Shown here: piece after piece, positions 1 to 10,863 of the stretch
Position numbering within the stretch: position 1 is the first letter of the stretch
Layout: each line of letters opens with the position of its first letter
NCBI RefSeq assembly: GCF_022201045.2
Contig: NC_068563.1
Span: forward strand, 3,472,001 to 3,536,000
Reading direction: 5' to 3'
Source of the DNA: Citrus sinensis
Taxonomy: Eukaryota > Streptophyta > Magnoliopsida > Sapindales > Rutaceae
Length of the DNA: 64,000 nt
The notes under the pieces: generated by a model
What the model saw: only the letters and a program-made list of their open reading frames with translations
Database searches by the model: none
What the model was told of the DNA's origin: nothing
Made by a program: the position numbers and the translations under genes

Positions 1-460
1 TTTTCATTTTTGCAAAATAATCAATTATAGACATTGAGCCTTTTTTAAGAGTTTGGATCTGCATTTTTAGAGGCATTATTCTAGCTTGCGATTGGGAGAC
101 AAACATACTTGTAAGTGTATCGAGCAGCTCCTTTGCAGTTTAGCAGTGGATCATTGTTGTCAACAGATTTGGCTGAACAGATGACAGCATCCAACTCAGA
201 ATCAATTGATCCGTCTTGATCCACATTGTGTAAGTTGGATTGATCTCTTGATTCTCTGTTCCAGTTGAGAAACCAACAACAGAGCTCGTAGCAGAGAAAA
301 TTTTTTTCGGACAAACTTGATTTCCATTGATGAAATCTTCTAAACCATTTCCTTTGATGGATGTAAGGATTTGAGTTCACCAAACAATGAAGTTGTTATG
401 ATCTAGTTCTACTGGAGTAATAAAACTAAAGGATCCAGAATTTTGATTTGAGTTTGCCAT
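1..460 (-). pseudogene. copia gag polyprotein fragment, broken
   Basis: The frame starts at an ATG 7 bp after the primer-binding site (MANSNQNSGS...). It resembles the UBN2/Retrotran_gag domain of copia elements: a D-x-x-N-F-x-x-W motif, then an ILS(W)MLSS stretch and an MIHC...TAKELLDTL stretch. Two in-frame stops are visible, one right after the FIVW residues (TGA, as expected from CGA-to-TGA decay) and one after MIHC (TAA). The frame is otherwise open to the window edge. It is inactive as it stands. The assignment rests on motif resemblance only. Confidence 0.75.
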
Positions 461-478
461 TTGTTTGCTCTGATACCA

Positions 479-782
479 TGAAAGAGTTTGTTGACAGTGT
501 TTGGCTTAAGAGAAACTAACAAGAAAATAAAAGAAAATCATAAACGAAAGCTCTGAAAAAGATCATCTTACTATTATATATAACTAATGATTACAACTTG
601 TTATTTATAGTAATGATCAGAGGAATCTCGTAGCTTGACAGTTTGTTAGATCTAATATGCATGCAATACAGTTCGTTATCTTTGCTGCTGAGCTGGATAA
701 CTAACTAACACACGTAAGCATTATCAGCAGCTCCATTTAATCAGATGCTCTCATCTGTACCATATTATCATACTCTATAACA
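479..782 (-). repeat. copia LTR, 304 bp
   Basis: On the minus strand it begins TGTTATAG and ends in CA directly before the tRNA-iMet primer-binding site at 467-478. The length fits a short copia LTR. Its outer edge is set by the start of recognisable carboxylesterase codons at 783. Confidence 0.8.
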
Positions 783-1606
783 ATTCCAAAGAAGTTGTGT
801 ATTCACCTGAAAATAATCTATCCACTCGGCTTTACATCCCCAAAAACACAAACAATCCAAACCATAAACTCCCTCTAGTGGACTATATCTATGGCGGAGG
901 CTTTTGCATCTATTCTGCCTTTCATCCAACTTACCATAATTATGTTAATACCCTGGTCTCTGAAGCTAAGGTTATTGTAGTCTCCGTTGACCATCGACGA
1001 GCTCCTAAGAATCATGTCCCTTGTGGTCACGAAGATTCATGGGCTGCACTCAAATGGGTTGCTTCTCATGCTGATGGACAAGGCCCTGAAGATTGGCTTA
1101 ACCATTATGCTGATTTTGAGCGAGTTTTTATTTATAGGGACAGCGCTTGAGGTAATATAGCCCATCACATGGTGATGAGACTCCCTCGAGAAATTCTCGA
1201 CGGTTTTAATGTTGTTAGTTTTGTTTTAGCTCATACCTATTTTTAGGGAAAAGAACCTGTTGGTGATGAGACAACTGATGCCGAAACTAGAGCTTCCATA
1301 GAGAAGATGTGGCGAGCTGCTTGTCCTGGTACAAGTGGGTGCGATGATCTGCTAATTAATCCGTTCGTCGGTTCGAGTCTAGCGAACCTCGAGTGCAAAA
1401 GGGTGCAGATTCATGTTGCAGAGAAGGATTTGATGAGAGATAGAGGATGGTTTTATTATGAGAAGTTAAAGGAAAGTGGTTAGGGAGGTGAAGCGGAGAT
1501 CGTTGAGTCTAAAGGAGAGCCGCATATCTTCTATTTGCTCAGTCCCACTTGTGACAGTGCTGTGGCTATGAGGAAGAAGATTGCTTCCTTCTTCAACGAG
1601 ATTTAG
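783..1606 (+). pseudogene. Carboxylesterase (CXE) pseudogene, 5' truncated, three nonsense codons
   Basis: One continuous plus-strand frame runs from SKEVVYSPEN to the final TAG at 1604-1606 and matches the CXE family from about residue 45 to the C terminus. It is broken by TGA at 1148-1150 (inside the nucleophile-elbow motif, after DSA), TAG at 1244-1246 and TAG at 1481-1483. The last two sit where Trp is expected, so single G-to-A changes explain them. There are no frameshifts. The oxyanion motif reads YGGGF instead of HGGGF. The Ser, Asp (AEKDLMRDR) and His (GEPHIFYL) positions are still recognisable. The N-terminal ~45 residues are missing and a copia LTR lies at the break. Its orientation is opposite to the main cluster. 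It is clearly dead, and the decay looks fairly recent because only point changes have accumulated. Confidence 0.93.
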
Positions 1607-1980
1607 ACCTGAATTTCTTATATAGGTTGTTCAAATAAACTACTGCAATTGTGATATATATTTCACACTCAGACTTTGATTTGGTGTGTGTATGATATGG
1701 TTGTATTGTTGGTTAAAAATTCTCAAATTAAATTGCTTCAATTTCAAATTTCAAGTCAAAATTATGAAAGAATTGATGTTAGCACTCATGGTCTTTACAG
1801 AATTAACATAAAAATCAAGTATAAACTAAAACAATATTCAAACCTTTCTAAGAACTATATTCATTGTAAATCATGTTCTTACCATTGGCTTTTCACATTT
1901 ATAACAAATAGTTTTTTTTTTTTTTGGAAATTCTTAATGGATTTGTTTTTTTTTTAACTTAACAATAATTAAAACACATA
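1607..1980. other. Intergenic, AT-rich
   Basis: This is the 3' flank of the carboxylesterase pseudogene. I see homopolymer T runs and no coding, RNA or transposon signature. Confidence 0.6.
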
Positions 1981-2984
1981 CTAACTCCCGCCCCCAAACT
2001 TATTTTGAGCATTGTCCTTAATATTTCATAATCTAAAGATATAAATACAAAAAGGTGAAAGAGATAAAGAAATCATAAAGAATAAAAGAAAAAGTTGGGG
2101 AGATCACACTTGAGCTAGTTGCAAAAGCTTAAAAGAAGATGACAAAGAACAAGAAACTGTTAGAAATAAAAATATTAGGAAACAAAAATAAACAAAAGTC
2201 ATTAGTATCATGCGAAATAAAAGAAAATTTCTCAAATAATGACACTAACAAGTCCTCCAGGATAAAAAAGAATTTGGTTATATACTTAGAGTGACTGTCA
2301 AGAAAACAAAAAACAAGACTATTGAACCTCTTGAGCATATGATCTATGAAAGAAAATTGGAAGTGACCTCGCTTTTACCAACCTTTTTCACAATAGGGTT
2401 TGGATTTGGTATTATCTCAAGCATATGGCTAAAAGCATTCTCAAAGTGAATCATAGGTGCATAGAATAAGGGACTGCAGCTATCCAACTTATGGCTTCTT
2501 CATGTTCATTAAAAATCATTAATTAATTTACCAACATGTTTATTTTATTTAGTTGCTAAAACAACAAAGAACTTTTTTGAAGATACTTGAGACAAAGAAA
2601 TGGATGACTCAAGTAATGGTTTCAAGTCTAATAACAGTCGTTTTTCTATAGATGGAGGAGGTATAGACTTAGAGGGTGGAAGACAGTCTACTTTAGCTAT
2701 CCATTTATTAAGATCCATTAATGAGGTAGACTCTAGTATAGAATTTACTTCACTAATCATAGTATCTTCATTTATGTCAATGCTAAAATAAGTTAAATAA
2801 TCTTTTACTAGTCATCTCCATTGAAAAGCATAAAGGAATTATTGATTGTACTCTCTATTAGATTGACAACTCTGTCGTCATTAAAATTCTCTATAGCATA
2901 AAGTTGTTTACTAACAATAAACACATTGAGTTCCATAGTCATATTCCTAAATGAAATTTTTATGACATCATTATGATAATTATT

Positions 2985-3500
2985 AAGAATTTGTTGTGGC
3001 TAAGAAAGGTCAACCTAAAATAATAAAAATTTGAGAACATGGGTTCTCTACAGGTTTAGTGTCAAGAACTATGAAGTCGTCATGAAAGTAGAATTTATCT
3101 ACCTTGACAAGAACATCCTCTATAATCCCTCTAAAAATGTTGACATATTTATCTACTGATTATAGTGATACATGAGCGGGCTTCAAGTCTTTAAATCCTA
3201 ATTTCTCATAGATAGAGTATGGCAACAAGTTAACAATGGCACTTAAATCAAGTAAAGCTCTATCAAATGCATGGTCTCTAATAACACAAGAAATTGAGAT
3301 AAACTAGGGTATTTATACTTAGTAGGAATTTTGTTAAGGAGAATGCTATTAACCTTTTCAGTTAGGAATGCCTTTTGTGGGACATTGTTTTTCCTTTTTA
3401 CTATACAAAGATCTTTTAAGAACTTAGCATAAGCTGATAATTGTTGAATAACATCAAGCAAAGGGATGTTTATACGAACTTGCTTAAACATTTCTAGAAT
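2985..3500 (-). pseudogene. gypsy retropepsin (aspartic protease) region, decayed
   Basis: The minus frame shows FKQVRINIPLLD and AKFLKDLC, then ALLDLSAIVNLLPYS, IYEKLGF and GIIEDVLVKV, in the order found in plant gypsy gag-protease polyproteins. The catalytic D-(S/T)-G-A position reads DLSA, so the Gly is replaced. Several stops break the frame, including ones after FVLL-like and HVSL-like stretches. It is non-functional. Confidence 0.72.
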
Positions 3501-4464
3501 ATCATTATAATGAGTATCTTTCTCTTATGGGACAAGTCTTTATGGGTAAGGAGCTTTGAGAACATAAGGCTTTGATTGAATTCCATTCTCATTAGGTTTA
3601 CTAGGTAATTGCTTTTCAATTGAAGTTGGTTGACTTTCTTTCCAATGCTCAAGAACTTTTAAATAATTATCAATTGTTTTTCCAAACCTAAGGGTAGTTA
3701 TAGATTTGGCTTTCTTATTAGGCATATTAGAAATGGATGATGATCTTATTTCAAATTGACTTTTAGGGTTAGGAATTGGTTAACTAAGTAGTGTTTCTTT
3801 CTCCCTCTCAGCTACAGTAGTTGCTAATGGACCCAATTGATTTTAAGCTTTAAAATAACTTTATTGTTTCAATGTAAGGCTTATTGGGTTGATTGAATGA
3901 AATTTTGAAGTATATCTCTAAAAAAGGTCTTCTTTGTGAAATTCTAGTTATGCAACCCAAAAGGGGAGGTGAATTAGGTAACTAAAAATTATTCAATTCT
4001 AAAACAAAACGCAATGCAAATCTAAAACGAATTTAAAGCAATAACAGATAAATCAATCACAAAATAAAAAGATAAGGGAAGAGAGATTCAAACACGGAGA
4101 TTTTTACGTGGTTCGGCCAAACTCGCCTACGTCCATGCCTCCAAGCTTTCCAAACTTGAGGATTTCACTAAGCAAGCCTCCAAGGCTTCAAATGCTTACA
4201 ATTGACTTCTAATGTGTAAATGAACCTTTACAACAAGAGATTATCCTCAATTTCTTAACCCAAGTGTATCACAACACTTACAATCACTCAAAACAAAAAT
4301 TATAAATTTGTTCTGCACTCACATAATACTTAAGATTACAAATCAACGCCCAATGTGTGACTAAATGAAGCAAAAATGTGTTTAAAGCTTTATGAAGGTT
4401 GTATTCTCTATTATGAGTTCAATGATAGCGTTGTGATCAACCTTTGTTTGAATTTGAATGAGTT

Positions 4465-4472
4465 TATTTATA
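4465..4472 (-). promoter_or_regulatory. Putative LTR TATA box
   Basis: TATAAATA on the minus strand, about 30 bp downstream in LTR sense of the AACGGTT repeat array and about 690 bp from the LTR 5' end. The position fits a core promoter at the U3/R boundary. Confidence 0.5.
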
Positions 4473-4500
4473 CTTGGAGCTGAAAAATAGTTGTTACTGA

Positions 4501-4985
4501 TTGTCTGCTCGTAAACGGATCGCTGTTAACCATTAACGGTTAACCGTTTGGACTGGTCAAAGTTACCGTTAAACCAAATTTCAAATAAAAGGTTGACCGT
4601 TTATCACTACCCTTTCACCGTTAATTTTCAAAAACCTGCAAAATAAATTTCTGCTATCCGTTCTTACTAAACGGTTAAATATTAGTAAGGAAAGACATTC
4701 TAGAATTTATCGGTTAGCCGTTTGAAGTTAACGGTTCGCCGGTTATTTCTAGTAACCTGCAAAACGAAATAGCCTAATCCGTTTCTGTTAAACGGTGCAA
4801 GATTAGTACAAGCTTCCATCCTGGAATTTATTAACTGTTTTCTATAAACGGTTCACCGTTTAATTCCAGTAACCTTCCCAGCATATTTGTGTTTTCCATT
4901 TTTGCTAACCGGTTAGAGCTTAAGCAATTGACCCTCTCTGGATTTTATCGATTAACCGTTTACTTCTAGAATCACAGTTTTAGCC
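4501..4985 (-). repeat. About 120-bp imperfect tandem repeats rich in AACGGTT/AACCGTT in the LTR U3
   Basis: About four degenerate units start near 4556, 4681, 4802 and 4920. Each carries inverted pairs of AACGGTT and AACCGTT cores (for example AACGGTTAACCGTT near 4534) plus ATTAGTA and GAATTTAT spacers. The array lies directly upstream, in LTR sense, of the TATA-like box at 4472-4465, the place expected for an LTR enhancer. AACGG cores are known MYB/MYB3R-type binding sites; function here is inference. Confidence 0.65.
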
Positions 4986-5167
4986 AAATATTGCACGAAA
5001 TCATTTTCCAAGTTGAAATTTAACAACTATCCATCTTTCATGAACGTAATTGAAATGATTATATGGCTTTTGTTTATTAATGAATAGCTCTAACATTTTA
5101 ATAAAAAATATTTAAAGTTTGTTATCATCAAAATTAATATTATAAATATATACATGTTAACACTTTG

Positions 5168-5573
5168 TTGGAGTGCACCAAATTGTTGAAAAGGAGGATA
5201 TGCTAGTTTATGAGGGACAAATTCTTTATCGGTCATGCTAAATTGTTGTCCTCCTTTGTTTGATATAGTTTGATTTTGTTTTAGAAAAAATTAGGGTGAT
5301 TCCCTAATTAGAATTATATGTGGGTAAATATGGATTATTAGAGGATTTTCCATATAATTGTAATGCATGTACTAGCTCAGAATAAACATTTTGATAGGCT
5401 GGTAATGAAGGACAATTCTGTGTCATATGAGACAAGTTGGAACAAATAGAACAAATTTCATTAGCTACACTAGGATGATGATTCATTGATTGGTTTATAC
5501 TTAAGACTTCTACTTTCTTGGAAAGATTAGATAGAGTGGCTTTCACATCAAACTCATTATTAACTTCATGTAG
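5168..5573 (-). pseudogene. gypsy gag C-terminal part with CCHC zinc knuckle
   Basis: The minus-strand frame contains CSICSNLSHMTQNC, an exact C-x2-C-x4-H-x4-C retroviral-type zinc knuckle, followed by LPAYQNVYSE and NNPYLPTYN. These are typical of plant gypsy gag just before protease. The frame stops at TAA where a Trp-Arg-Asn-His-type continuation is expected, and the following region is frame-broken. The knuckle residues themselves are intact. Confidence 0.78.
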
Positions 5574-5578
5574 ACCAT

Positions 5579-5744
5579 TGTCATGACACAACCTAGACCT
5601 GGTCAGATATTGTCCGCACGGTTTTGTTCTTGGGGCGCCCTTACACCCCAAAACTTGTCTTGCCAATTACGGTGTGAATCGCCCCTTATAAACTCAGCAT
5701 CTCTCCCGTGCTTTGCCGATGTGAGATTCGCCTAGAGTGTTACA
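5579..5744 (-). mobile_element. TRIM-like or small solo LTR element, 166 bp, TSD ACCAT
   Basis: The element is bounded by TG...CA and flanked by ACCAT at 5574-5578 and 5745-5749. On the minus strand it starts TGTAACACTC and carries the CTCACATCGG and CTTATAAGGGG-type tracts seen in a common class of short plant LTR repeats. It has no coding capacity. It interrupts the gypsy gag, so it inserted after that element. Confidence 0.75.
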
Positions 5745-6189
5745 ACCATTAAGTTTTGGACTGATTTTTCTCTTTGATTTAAAATATCTCATTGTTAAGA
5801 ATTCTTAAAAAGTGAACTGAAGAAATCCCAAGCAACCATTTCATATAGGTTCAAAAACTTGCCACCATTCATAAACTCTACCATACAACAATTTGATATA
5901 CATTATAAAAGTACTCTACTAGTTTACATTTCTTAAAACCATTGTAGGGACACTTAAGGAGTGGTTATTAAATCTATCCCAACACTCATAAAATTGTTCA
6001 CTTTCTCTTTGATAAAAATCACTTATCTCTCTCTTAAGGGCAATTGTTTTAGATATAGGGAAAACCTTAGCGAGAAATTTATTGCTCAATCATCCCATGT
6101 AGTAGAACCAGTGGAAAGTGAATTCAACCAATCTTTTGCTTTGTCTTTTAATAAAAAAAGGGAACATATGAATCTTAATTGAATCATCG
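5745..6189 (-). pseudogene. gypsy gag N-terminal domain (Retrotrans_gag), broken
   Basis: The minus-strand frame reads RFICSLFLLKDKAKDWLNSL, STGSTTWDD, then after a stop FYQRESEQFYECWDRF, matching the order of the plant gypsy Retrotrans_gag domain (LKDKAKDWLNSL...W...E..YE.WERF). A TGA stop follows WDD. Its upstream end is joined at 6189/6190 to the first 107 codons of a carboxylesterase. A different frame reads through the junction, making a chimeric 139-codon ORF. Confidence 0.75.
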
Positions 6190-6509
6190 TTAGCTTGTGC
6201 AGAAACGACGCTACAGAAATTATGATACCGCGGACCAAAGGCGGACCGCCTGCAGAATCCGCCGCCATGCACGTAGAATAAGAGAGGGAGCTTCTTCTGG
6301 TTAGGGTTTTGGGCTTCATACGGAATGAAGATACGAGCAGATACGGGTGGTTCAGACGAAATAACAACGTCTTTGGATCGGACGCCAGTGGTGGGGTCAT
6401 CGGAGGGTGGGATCTTTTCGCAGTCGGGTTCGAATAACTCAACCCTGCCGTCTTTGTAAACCCGGAAGAATCGGAATTCTTTTGGAATTTCCGAGTCGCT
6501 TGATGCCAT
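6190..6509 (-). pseudogene. Carboxylesterase CXE2-type gene, truncated after residue 107 by gypsy sequence
   Basis: It begins at ATG 6509 (MASSDSEIPKEF...) and is almost identical to the N-terminal 107 residues of the intact CXE2 copies at 21646 and 32527, then breaks at SAQAN. It keeps the canonical oxyanion motif HGGGFC (His81), while the intact CXE2 copies read RGGGFC. The nucleophile elbow, Asp and catalytic His are lost, so it cannot be an active esterase. The frame reads through into gag-derived sequence to a stop at 6090. Its promoter, with a perfect TATAAAA 100 bp upstream, is retained, so a chimeric transcript is possible. It appears to be the diverged sister of the CXE2 gene in the tandem amplicon. 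Confidence 0.92.
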
Positions 6510-6608
6510 GTTTTTAATTTGAAGGTTCGGTTTGAAATATAATCATAAAAGAGAAGAAGGGTTCTTTGTGTTTGTGCTGTTTGGTGAAAGAGGGAGAGCC
6601 ATCAAACG

Positions 6609-6615
6609 TTTTATA
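6609..6615 (-). promoter_or_regulatory. TATA box of the truncated CXE2-type gene
   Basis: TATAAAA on the minus strand, 100 bp upstream of the ATG at 6509. The homologous site in the intact CXE2 copies (21746-21752, 32627-32633) has changed to TTTAAAG. Confidence 0.6.
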
Positions 6616-7131
6616 ATATGGGAACGTACGTAGTCACCTAACTTTCACAGCATCTTCTCGCCCATAAGTTTCTGTTTCTTTGACATTTATTTTTTCTTTT
6701 TTTCATACCTTTTTCTTATCAGTAAATATTTACGATATACGAATATGACGTTATATTCCAAATATAGATACGGGTCCGCCTAAGTACAGCTGCCCTGTAA
6801 AATGCGGACCCGATAGATAAAGGATTTAAGTGGGTTGCACGAATGCCTTTTTCAGGCCAACCAAACCAACAAATGAAAGAAACCAGTCACCAACTTCTTT
6901 TTCCTCTCTTCTGATCATCTGGTGGGAGAGAGGAAAACAAATAAACAATCTATTTCTGCACCACTGCATGCTTGTTATAAGGATAAGTTTCGAGCTATTA
7001 TATCAACTACAAAATAAGTAAATAATGTTAGATATATATATTTTCATTTTAAAAAATTAACATGCAAATGGTAATTATATTAAATTTAATCACACATATT
7101 ATGCATGTATTAGTTAGTTGTATTACCTCTA

Positions 7132-8081
7132 GGCTGTGTTTACTTTCTGGAGTGGGAGTAAGGAGTGTGAATTCATTTCACTCCAGTATTTACTTTAACA
7201 AATTGAGTAAGGATTGGGAATCCCACTATGTGGGCCCCACCCATTTTTGGAGTGAGGAGTGGATTCCCACTCCCACATCTCCCTTTTTTACCATTTTAAT
7301 TTAATTTAATTTTATATTTTATATTTAATAAAATAAAATAAATAATATTATTATATTTAACTAAATAATAATTTGTATTGATTATAAGTTAAAATTACTT
7401 AAAATAATATTATTATATTAATAGAGAATTAATAAATATTACTATATGCTATCTTTATTTAATAATATAATATTATTATATTTATTTTAAAAATAATAGT
7501 ACTATATTTATTTAATATTAATAATTAATAATAATAAATAGTTTATTATAAGAAAATATTAATTTTGTACTAAATAATATTATATCAATAAATAATAAAT
7601 TTAATATAATTATATTAAATAAAATAATGTTTCATTTTATATTTATCCTTCTTTTTATTAAATTTAATATTATTATATTTAATAAATATTTAAATAATAT
7701 TATTATATTTAACTAAATAATAATTATATTTGATTCTAACTTTTATTTACTTAAAAATAATATTATTATATTAATTGTTATGTTCATAATTAAGAATATT
7801 AATAATTATTATAAATTTACAAGTATAATAAAATAAATGTTTATTCATTAAATATATTTTTTATTAACTTTGTAATTAAAAATTATAATTCTTTGATTAA
7901 GGATAAAATTGTAACTTGAAACTATTTACTCCCAATCCAAGATAAAGTAAACACATAAATTGGATTCCAATCTCCATTCCATGCTTCCATTCTAGTACAA
8001 GTAAACAACATACTCTCACTCCCACTCCACACTCCCAATTCTAGGATTCTCACTCCAATCCAAAAAGTAAACGCTACCTCC
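7132..8081. mobile_element. Non-autonomous PIF/Harbinger-like MITE, about 950 bp
   Basis: The two ends, GGCTGTGTTTAC and (reverse complement) GGTAGCGTTTAC, are similar terminal inverted repeats, each followed inside by a GGAGTGGGAGTG- or GGATTGGAGTG-type subterminal tract. CTA occurs at 7129-7131 and again at 8082-8084, and the homologous site in U1 (about 22281) is empty with a single CTA. Three extra bases at the right end blur the exact boundary. The interior is extremely AT-rich with no transposase. Confidence 0.75.
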
Positions 8082-8583
8082 CTAATGTATTCTAAAATTC
8101 TTCCCAACATTAATAAATTATTCGAAGGATTAATGAATTAGAAGAATTAGGATATAGTATTGAGCTGAGTTTTTATTTGAAAATTGAATTAATAGTCAGG
8201 ATTATTTTAATTTTTTTATTTTTTATTTCTCGTGTCTAACAATTTTTACTCTCTTATTTCTTTTTCCGATTTGTCTTTATTTTATTGGAGTTAGAAAATC
8301 ATTCTTTTTTATTTTATTGGAGTTAGAAAATCATTCTTTTTTTTCACACACTAAAATCACCGGCAATGGATCCACCTCATAACTAGTGGTGGTTTAAACC
8401 CCCATTAGAGTTTTTTAATTTTTAAAAAAATTAAAAAAAATTACTTGAGTTACTAATTATCCCTATTAAATTTTAAAAAATAGCCCATTTAATTTAAGGA
8501 TAAAGATCCTCTCATGATTTAATCATATTTGAGTTTTGAAGAATCTTTTGACATTTATACATTATTATTTATGTATGGTCAAA

Positions 8584-10863
8584 GGATTTCTTTATGATAC
8601 TGTATGTATTTTTACAGCATTGATAGTGGGATTAATGTGGACCATTAGTTTTAAGTATTTTAATCTCAATCGTCCATTTAATATAATGGATAATTAAATA
8701 ATTAATGAAAATGTAGCACATAGTCTACAAGTTGTTGGTAAATATTTTTTTAATTTTAAATTAATATTAATTTGAGAAAAAGCCACACACATCCCAAGGT
8801 TTGCTCAAATAGTCATATAGATCCACTTAGTTTCATAAATGGTAATACAAACCCCTTAATTTTCATAAATGACTATTATACGTTTTGATTTACACAACCT
8901 AAATAAATATACATATAGTAATAGGATAAAAATAATAATAAATATCATATGATACAAATAAAATATTAAAATAAGTATAATTAATAAAATAACATGTATA
9001 ATGAATTTTTTTAATGTTAAGTTATTATTAATCTATTCCGATGGATTAAAATTTGACTTTAAGATAGATATTAATACATATATAATTAGAAAAGATATTG
9101 TAAATAAAACACTATAAATTTTTATAAATTGTTGTGAGTGTTAGGTATAACTATTTCAATATTCTATATCATACATCATACTTAAGATGTTGATTTTGTT
9201 GAAGTGTTATGTTATTAAACATTAAGCTTTGCATTTATAATGTGCCACAACTTTAATGTAAAATGTAATAAAAAATATAAAGACGTTTTTTAGTAATCAA
9301 TTGTATTGTAATATGATCAAATTACTATAGAGTTATCATATTTTCACTGTTGAATATGCATATGGTTCTTATTGAATACGAAGGTGCATCATTACAGATA
9401 GCACAATTTCATCATCATCATCATCTTGCACCATTTAAAAAAATGGAAATATAGACCTAAATTAAGCTAATGGAGGAAGACCAACAGTCCTGAAAAGTTG
9501 TTCCATAAATTTAAGCCTACAGTGATACTTATTTCTAAATTGACACTCCAAGTAACTTAAGGTATGTTCAGTATCATTTTGTAGCCCCTATTTTCATTTT
9601 CATTTTAATAGTACAGCTGTAATATATGTTTGGTGAGCCTAAACCTTAAATCAAATTATAAAATGTATTAAACAGAATCTATTTGATAGTAATAAAAGTT
9701 AAAACATGTTAAACACGTTTTCTGTAAATTACAAAACGAATTATAAAATAATATACTACATGTCTTCCAAAGTATAGCAAATAAAATATATTTTACAAAC
9801 ACTATTATAGAAAGACATATAAGACATATGTTAAGTTAGTAGATGTGATTTTTCTTGTATTCATTAAGACATGAATTGATACCCACACACACATATTGAG
9901 TACTTCTATCTACCCCTATTTATTAATAGAAGGGAAATTAAAATCGTAATTACCCTGATATATTATGAATTGATATATCACATATAAATATCAGTGAAAA
10001 TTAATTTTTAGATTAATGTTGTAAACCATTTATAGGCATTTAATTAATCTAAGGTCAAATGAAATATATCACATGATATTTCATGCAGTAGTCCAATTTT
10101 TAACACTTTCATATAGTTTTGTAAGCTAATAAGCCAATGAAATATACTACATGAGAAATTGACGGGCTATTATTTATATTTCACTATTGGACAAATATGG
10201 ATCTTCCAATTCTCTTCCATGGCCATAAATTAGAATAAAAAAAATCACATAGTAGAGACTACATCCATTTGCATGCTCTCAAAATAGATTTTGAAATTAG
10301 TTTTGCATGCTTTCAAAATAAATTTTGAAATTAGTTTGGTTACATGATAATCAAATTATCTTATAACATTAATGACATAATTTAAGCACTATTTTAACAA
10401 TTGTGAGTTTTACATTAAATCTTCAAATTAATTACATATTGTCACTCTTTCTTGTTTTGCTTGAAATTTCTATTTAATAAAATTACGAAAAGTTGATCAT
10501 GAATGGTTTAGGATACATAGGTAAGATAAACTTTAAAAGTCTAATGAAACATTTCTATGAATGTGGGTTTCATATGCATGTTCATATATTTCATTGAAAT
10601 CATATATTTGATTGAATTTTGTGTTATTAAACGAAATATGTTATTCAAGTGAAACATGTGGGAATTTTTATAACTCTAGGGGTCGTCATTGAAATTTCGC
10701 ATACTTCTACCAACTCCACGATCCAACAGTTCACCCTGTTAACCGGTTATGTTATTTTTTTATTAATAAATATAATGTACACTATTGATTAAATCTAATG
10801 GTTAATATTGCTTACACTATTAATGCTGTAAAATAATTACAGCATCATAGAGGGACCCTTCTT
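8584..10863. mobile_element. About 2.28-kb insertion with imperfect terminal inverted repeats
   Basis: It is absent from the homologous U1 site near 22767. The left end carries TATGATACTG...TTTTTACAGCATTGATAGTG. The right end, reverse-complemented, carries TATGATGCTG...TTTTACAGCATTAATAGTG. The two agree at roughly three of four positions over about 45 bp. GGATTT occurs at both edges and may be the target duplication. I see no transposase, so it is either a non-autonomous DNA transposon or a composite. The interior is AT-rich with a short CAT repeat near 9411. Confidence 0.6.

Larger units (their letters stand above)
1..782 (-). mobile_element. Ty1/copia retrotransposon, 5' end (LTR + PBS + gag), truncated by window edge
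   Basis: Reading on the minus strand, the element starts with an LTR at 782-479 (TGTTATAG... to ...CA). It is followed at once by a primer-binding site TGGTATCAGAGC (478-467), the standard initiator-Met tRNA complement of plant copia elements, and then a gag reading frame that runs off the left edge. The LTR edge at 782/783 abuts coding sequence of a carboxylesterase pseudogene, so the element inserted into, or next to a break in, that gene. The second LTR and the partner target-site duplication lie outside the window. Confidence 0.85.
3937..5162 (-). mobile_element. Solo LTR, 1,226 bp, with 5-bp target duplication CTTTG
   Basis: The interval is bounded by TG...CA and flanked by the direct repeat CTTTG (3932-3936 and 5163-5167). 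It interrupts the gypsy gag-protease region. On the minus strand it begins TGTTAACATG, followed by a tract resembling TTTTGATGATAACAAA, and ends near a CACCTCCCCTTTTGGG-like tract, features I associate with long copia (Sirevirus-type) LTRs. No internal region is present, so it is a solo LTR left by recombination. A TATA-like TATAAATA lies at 4472-4465, just downstream (in LTR sense) of a repeated motif array. Confidence 0.8.
1981..6189 (-). mobile_element. Degenerate Ty3/gypsy retrotransposon remnant with nested insertions
   Basis: On the minus strand the order is gag (6189-5745, interrupted by a small element, then 5573 to about 5168), a nested solo LTR (5162-3937), a protease region (about 3740-2985) and a proline-rich linker frame (about 2760-2545). 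Next comes a tract at about 2020-1985 resembling the GGACAATG...AAGTTTGGGGG sequence often found after pol in plant gypsy elements. No reverse transcriptase or integrase is recognisable, so the centre of pol is deleted or decayed. No flanking LTRs are visible. The gag end is fused directly to a carboxylesterase fragment at 6189/6190. Confidence 0.75.

Noticed and set aside
2129-2338. 69-codon minus-strand ORF as a gypsy pol C-terminal piece
   Set aside because: Phe/Leu-rich with no motif I can align to integrase or a chromodomain. Left as undefined remnant sequence.
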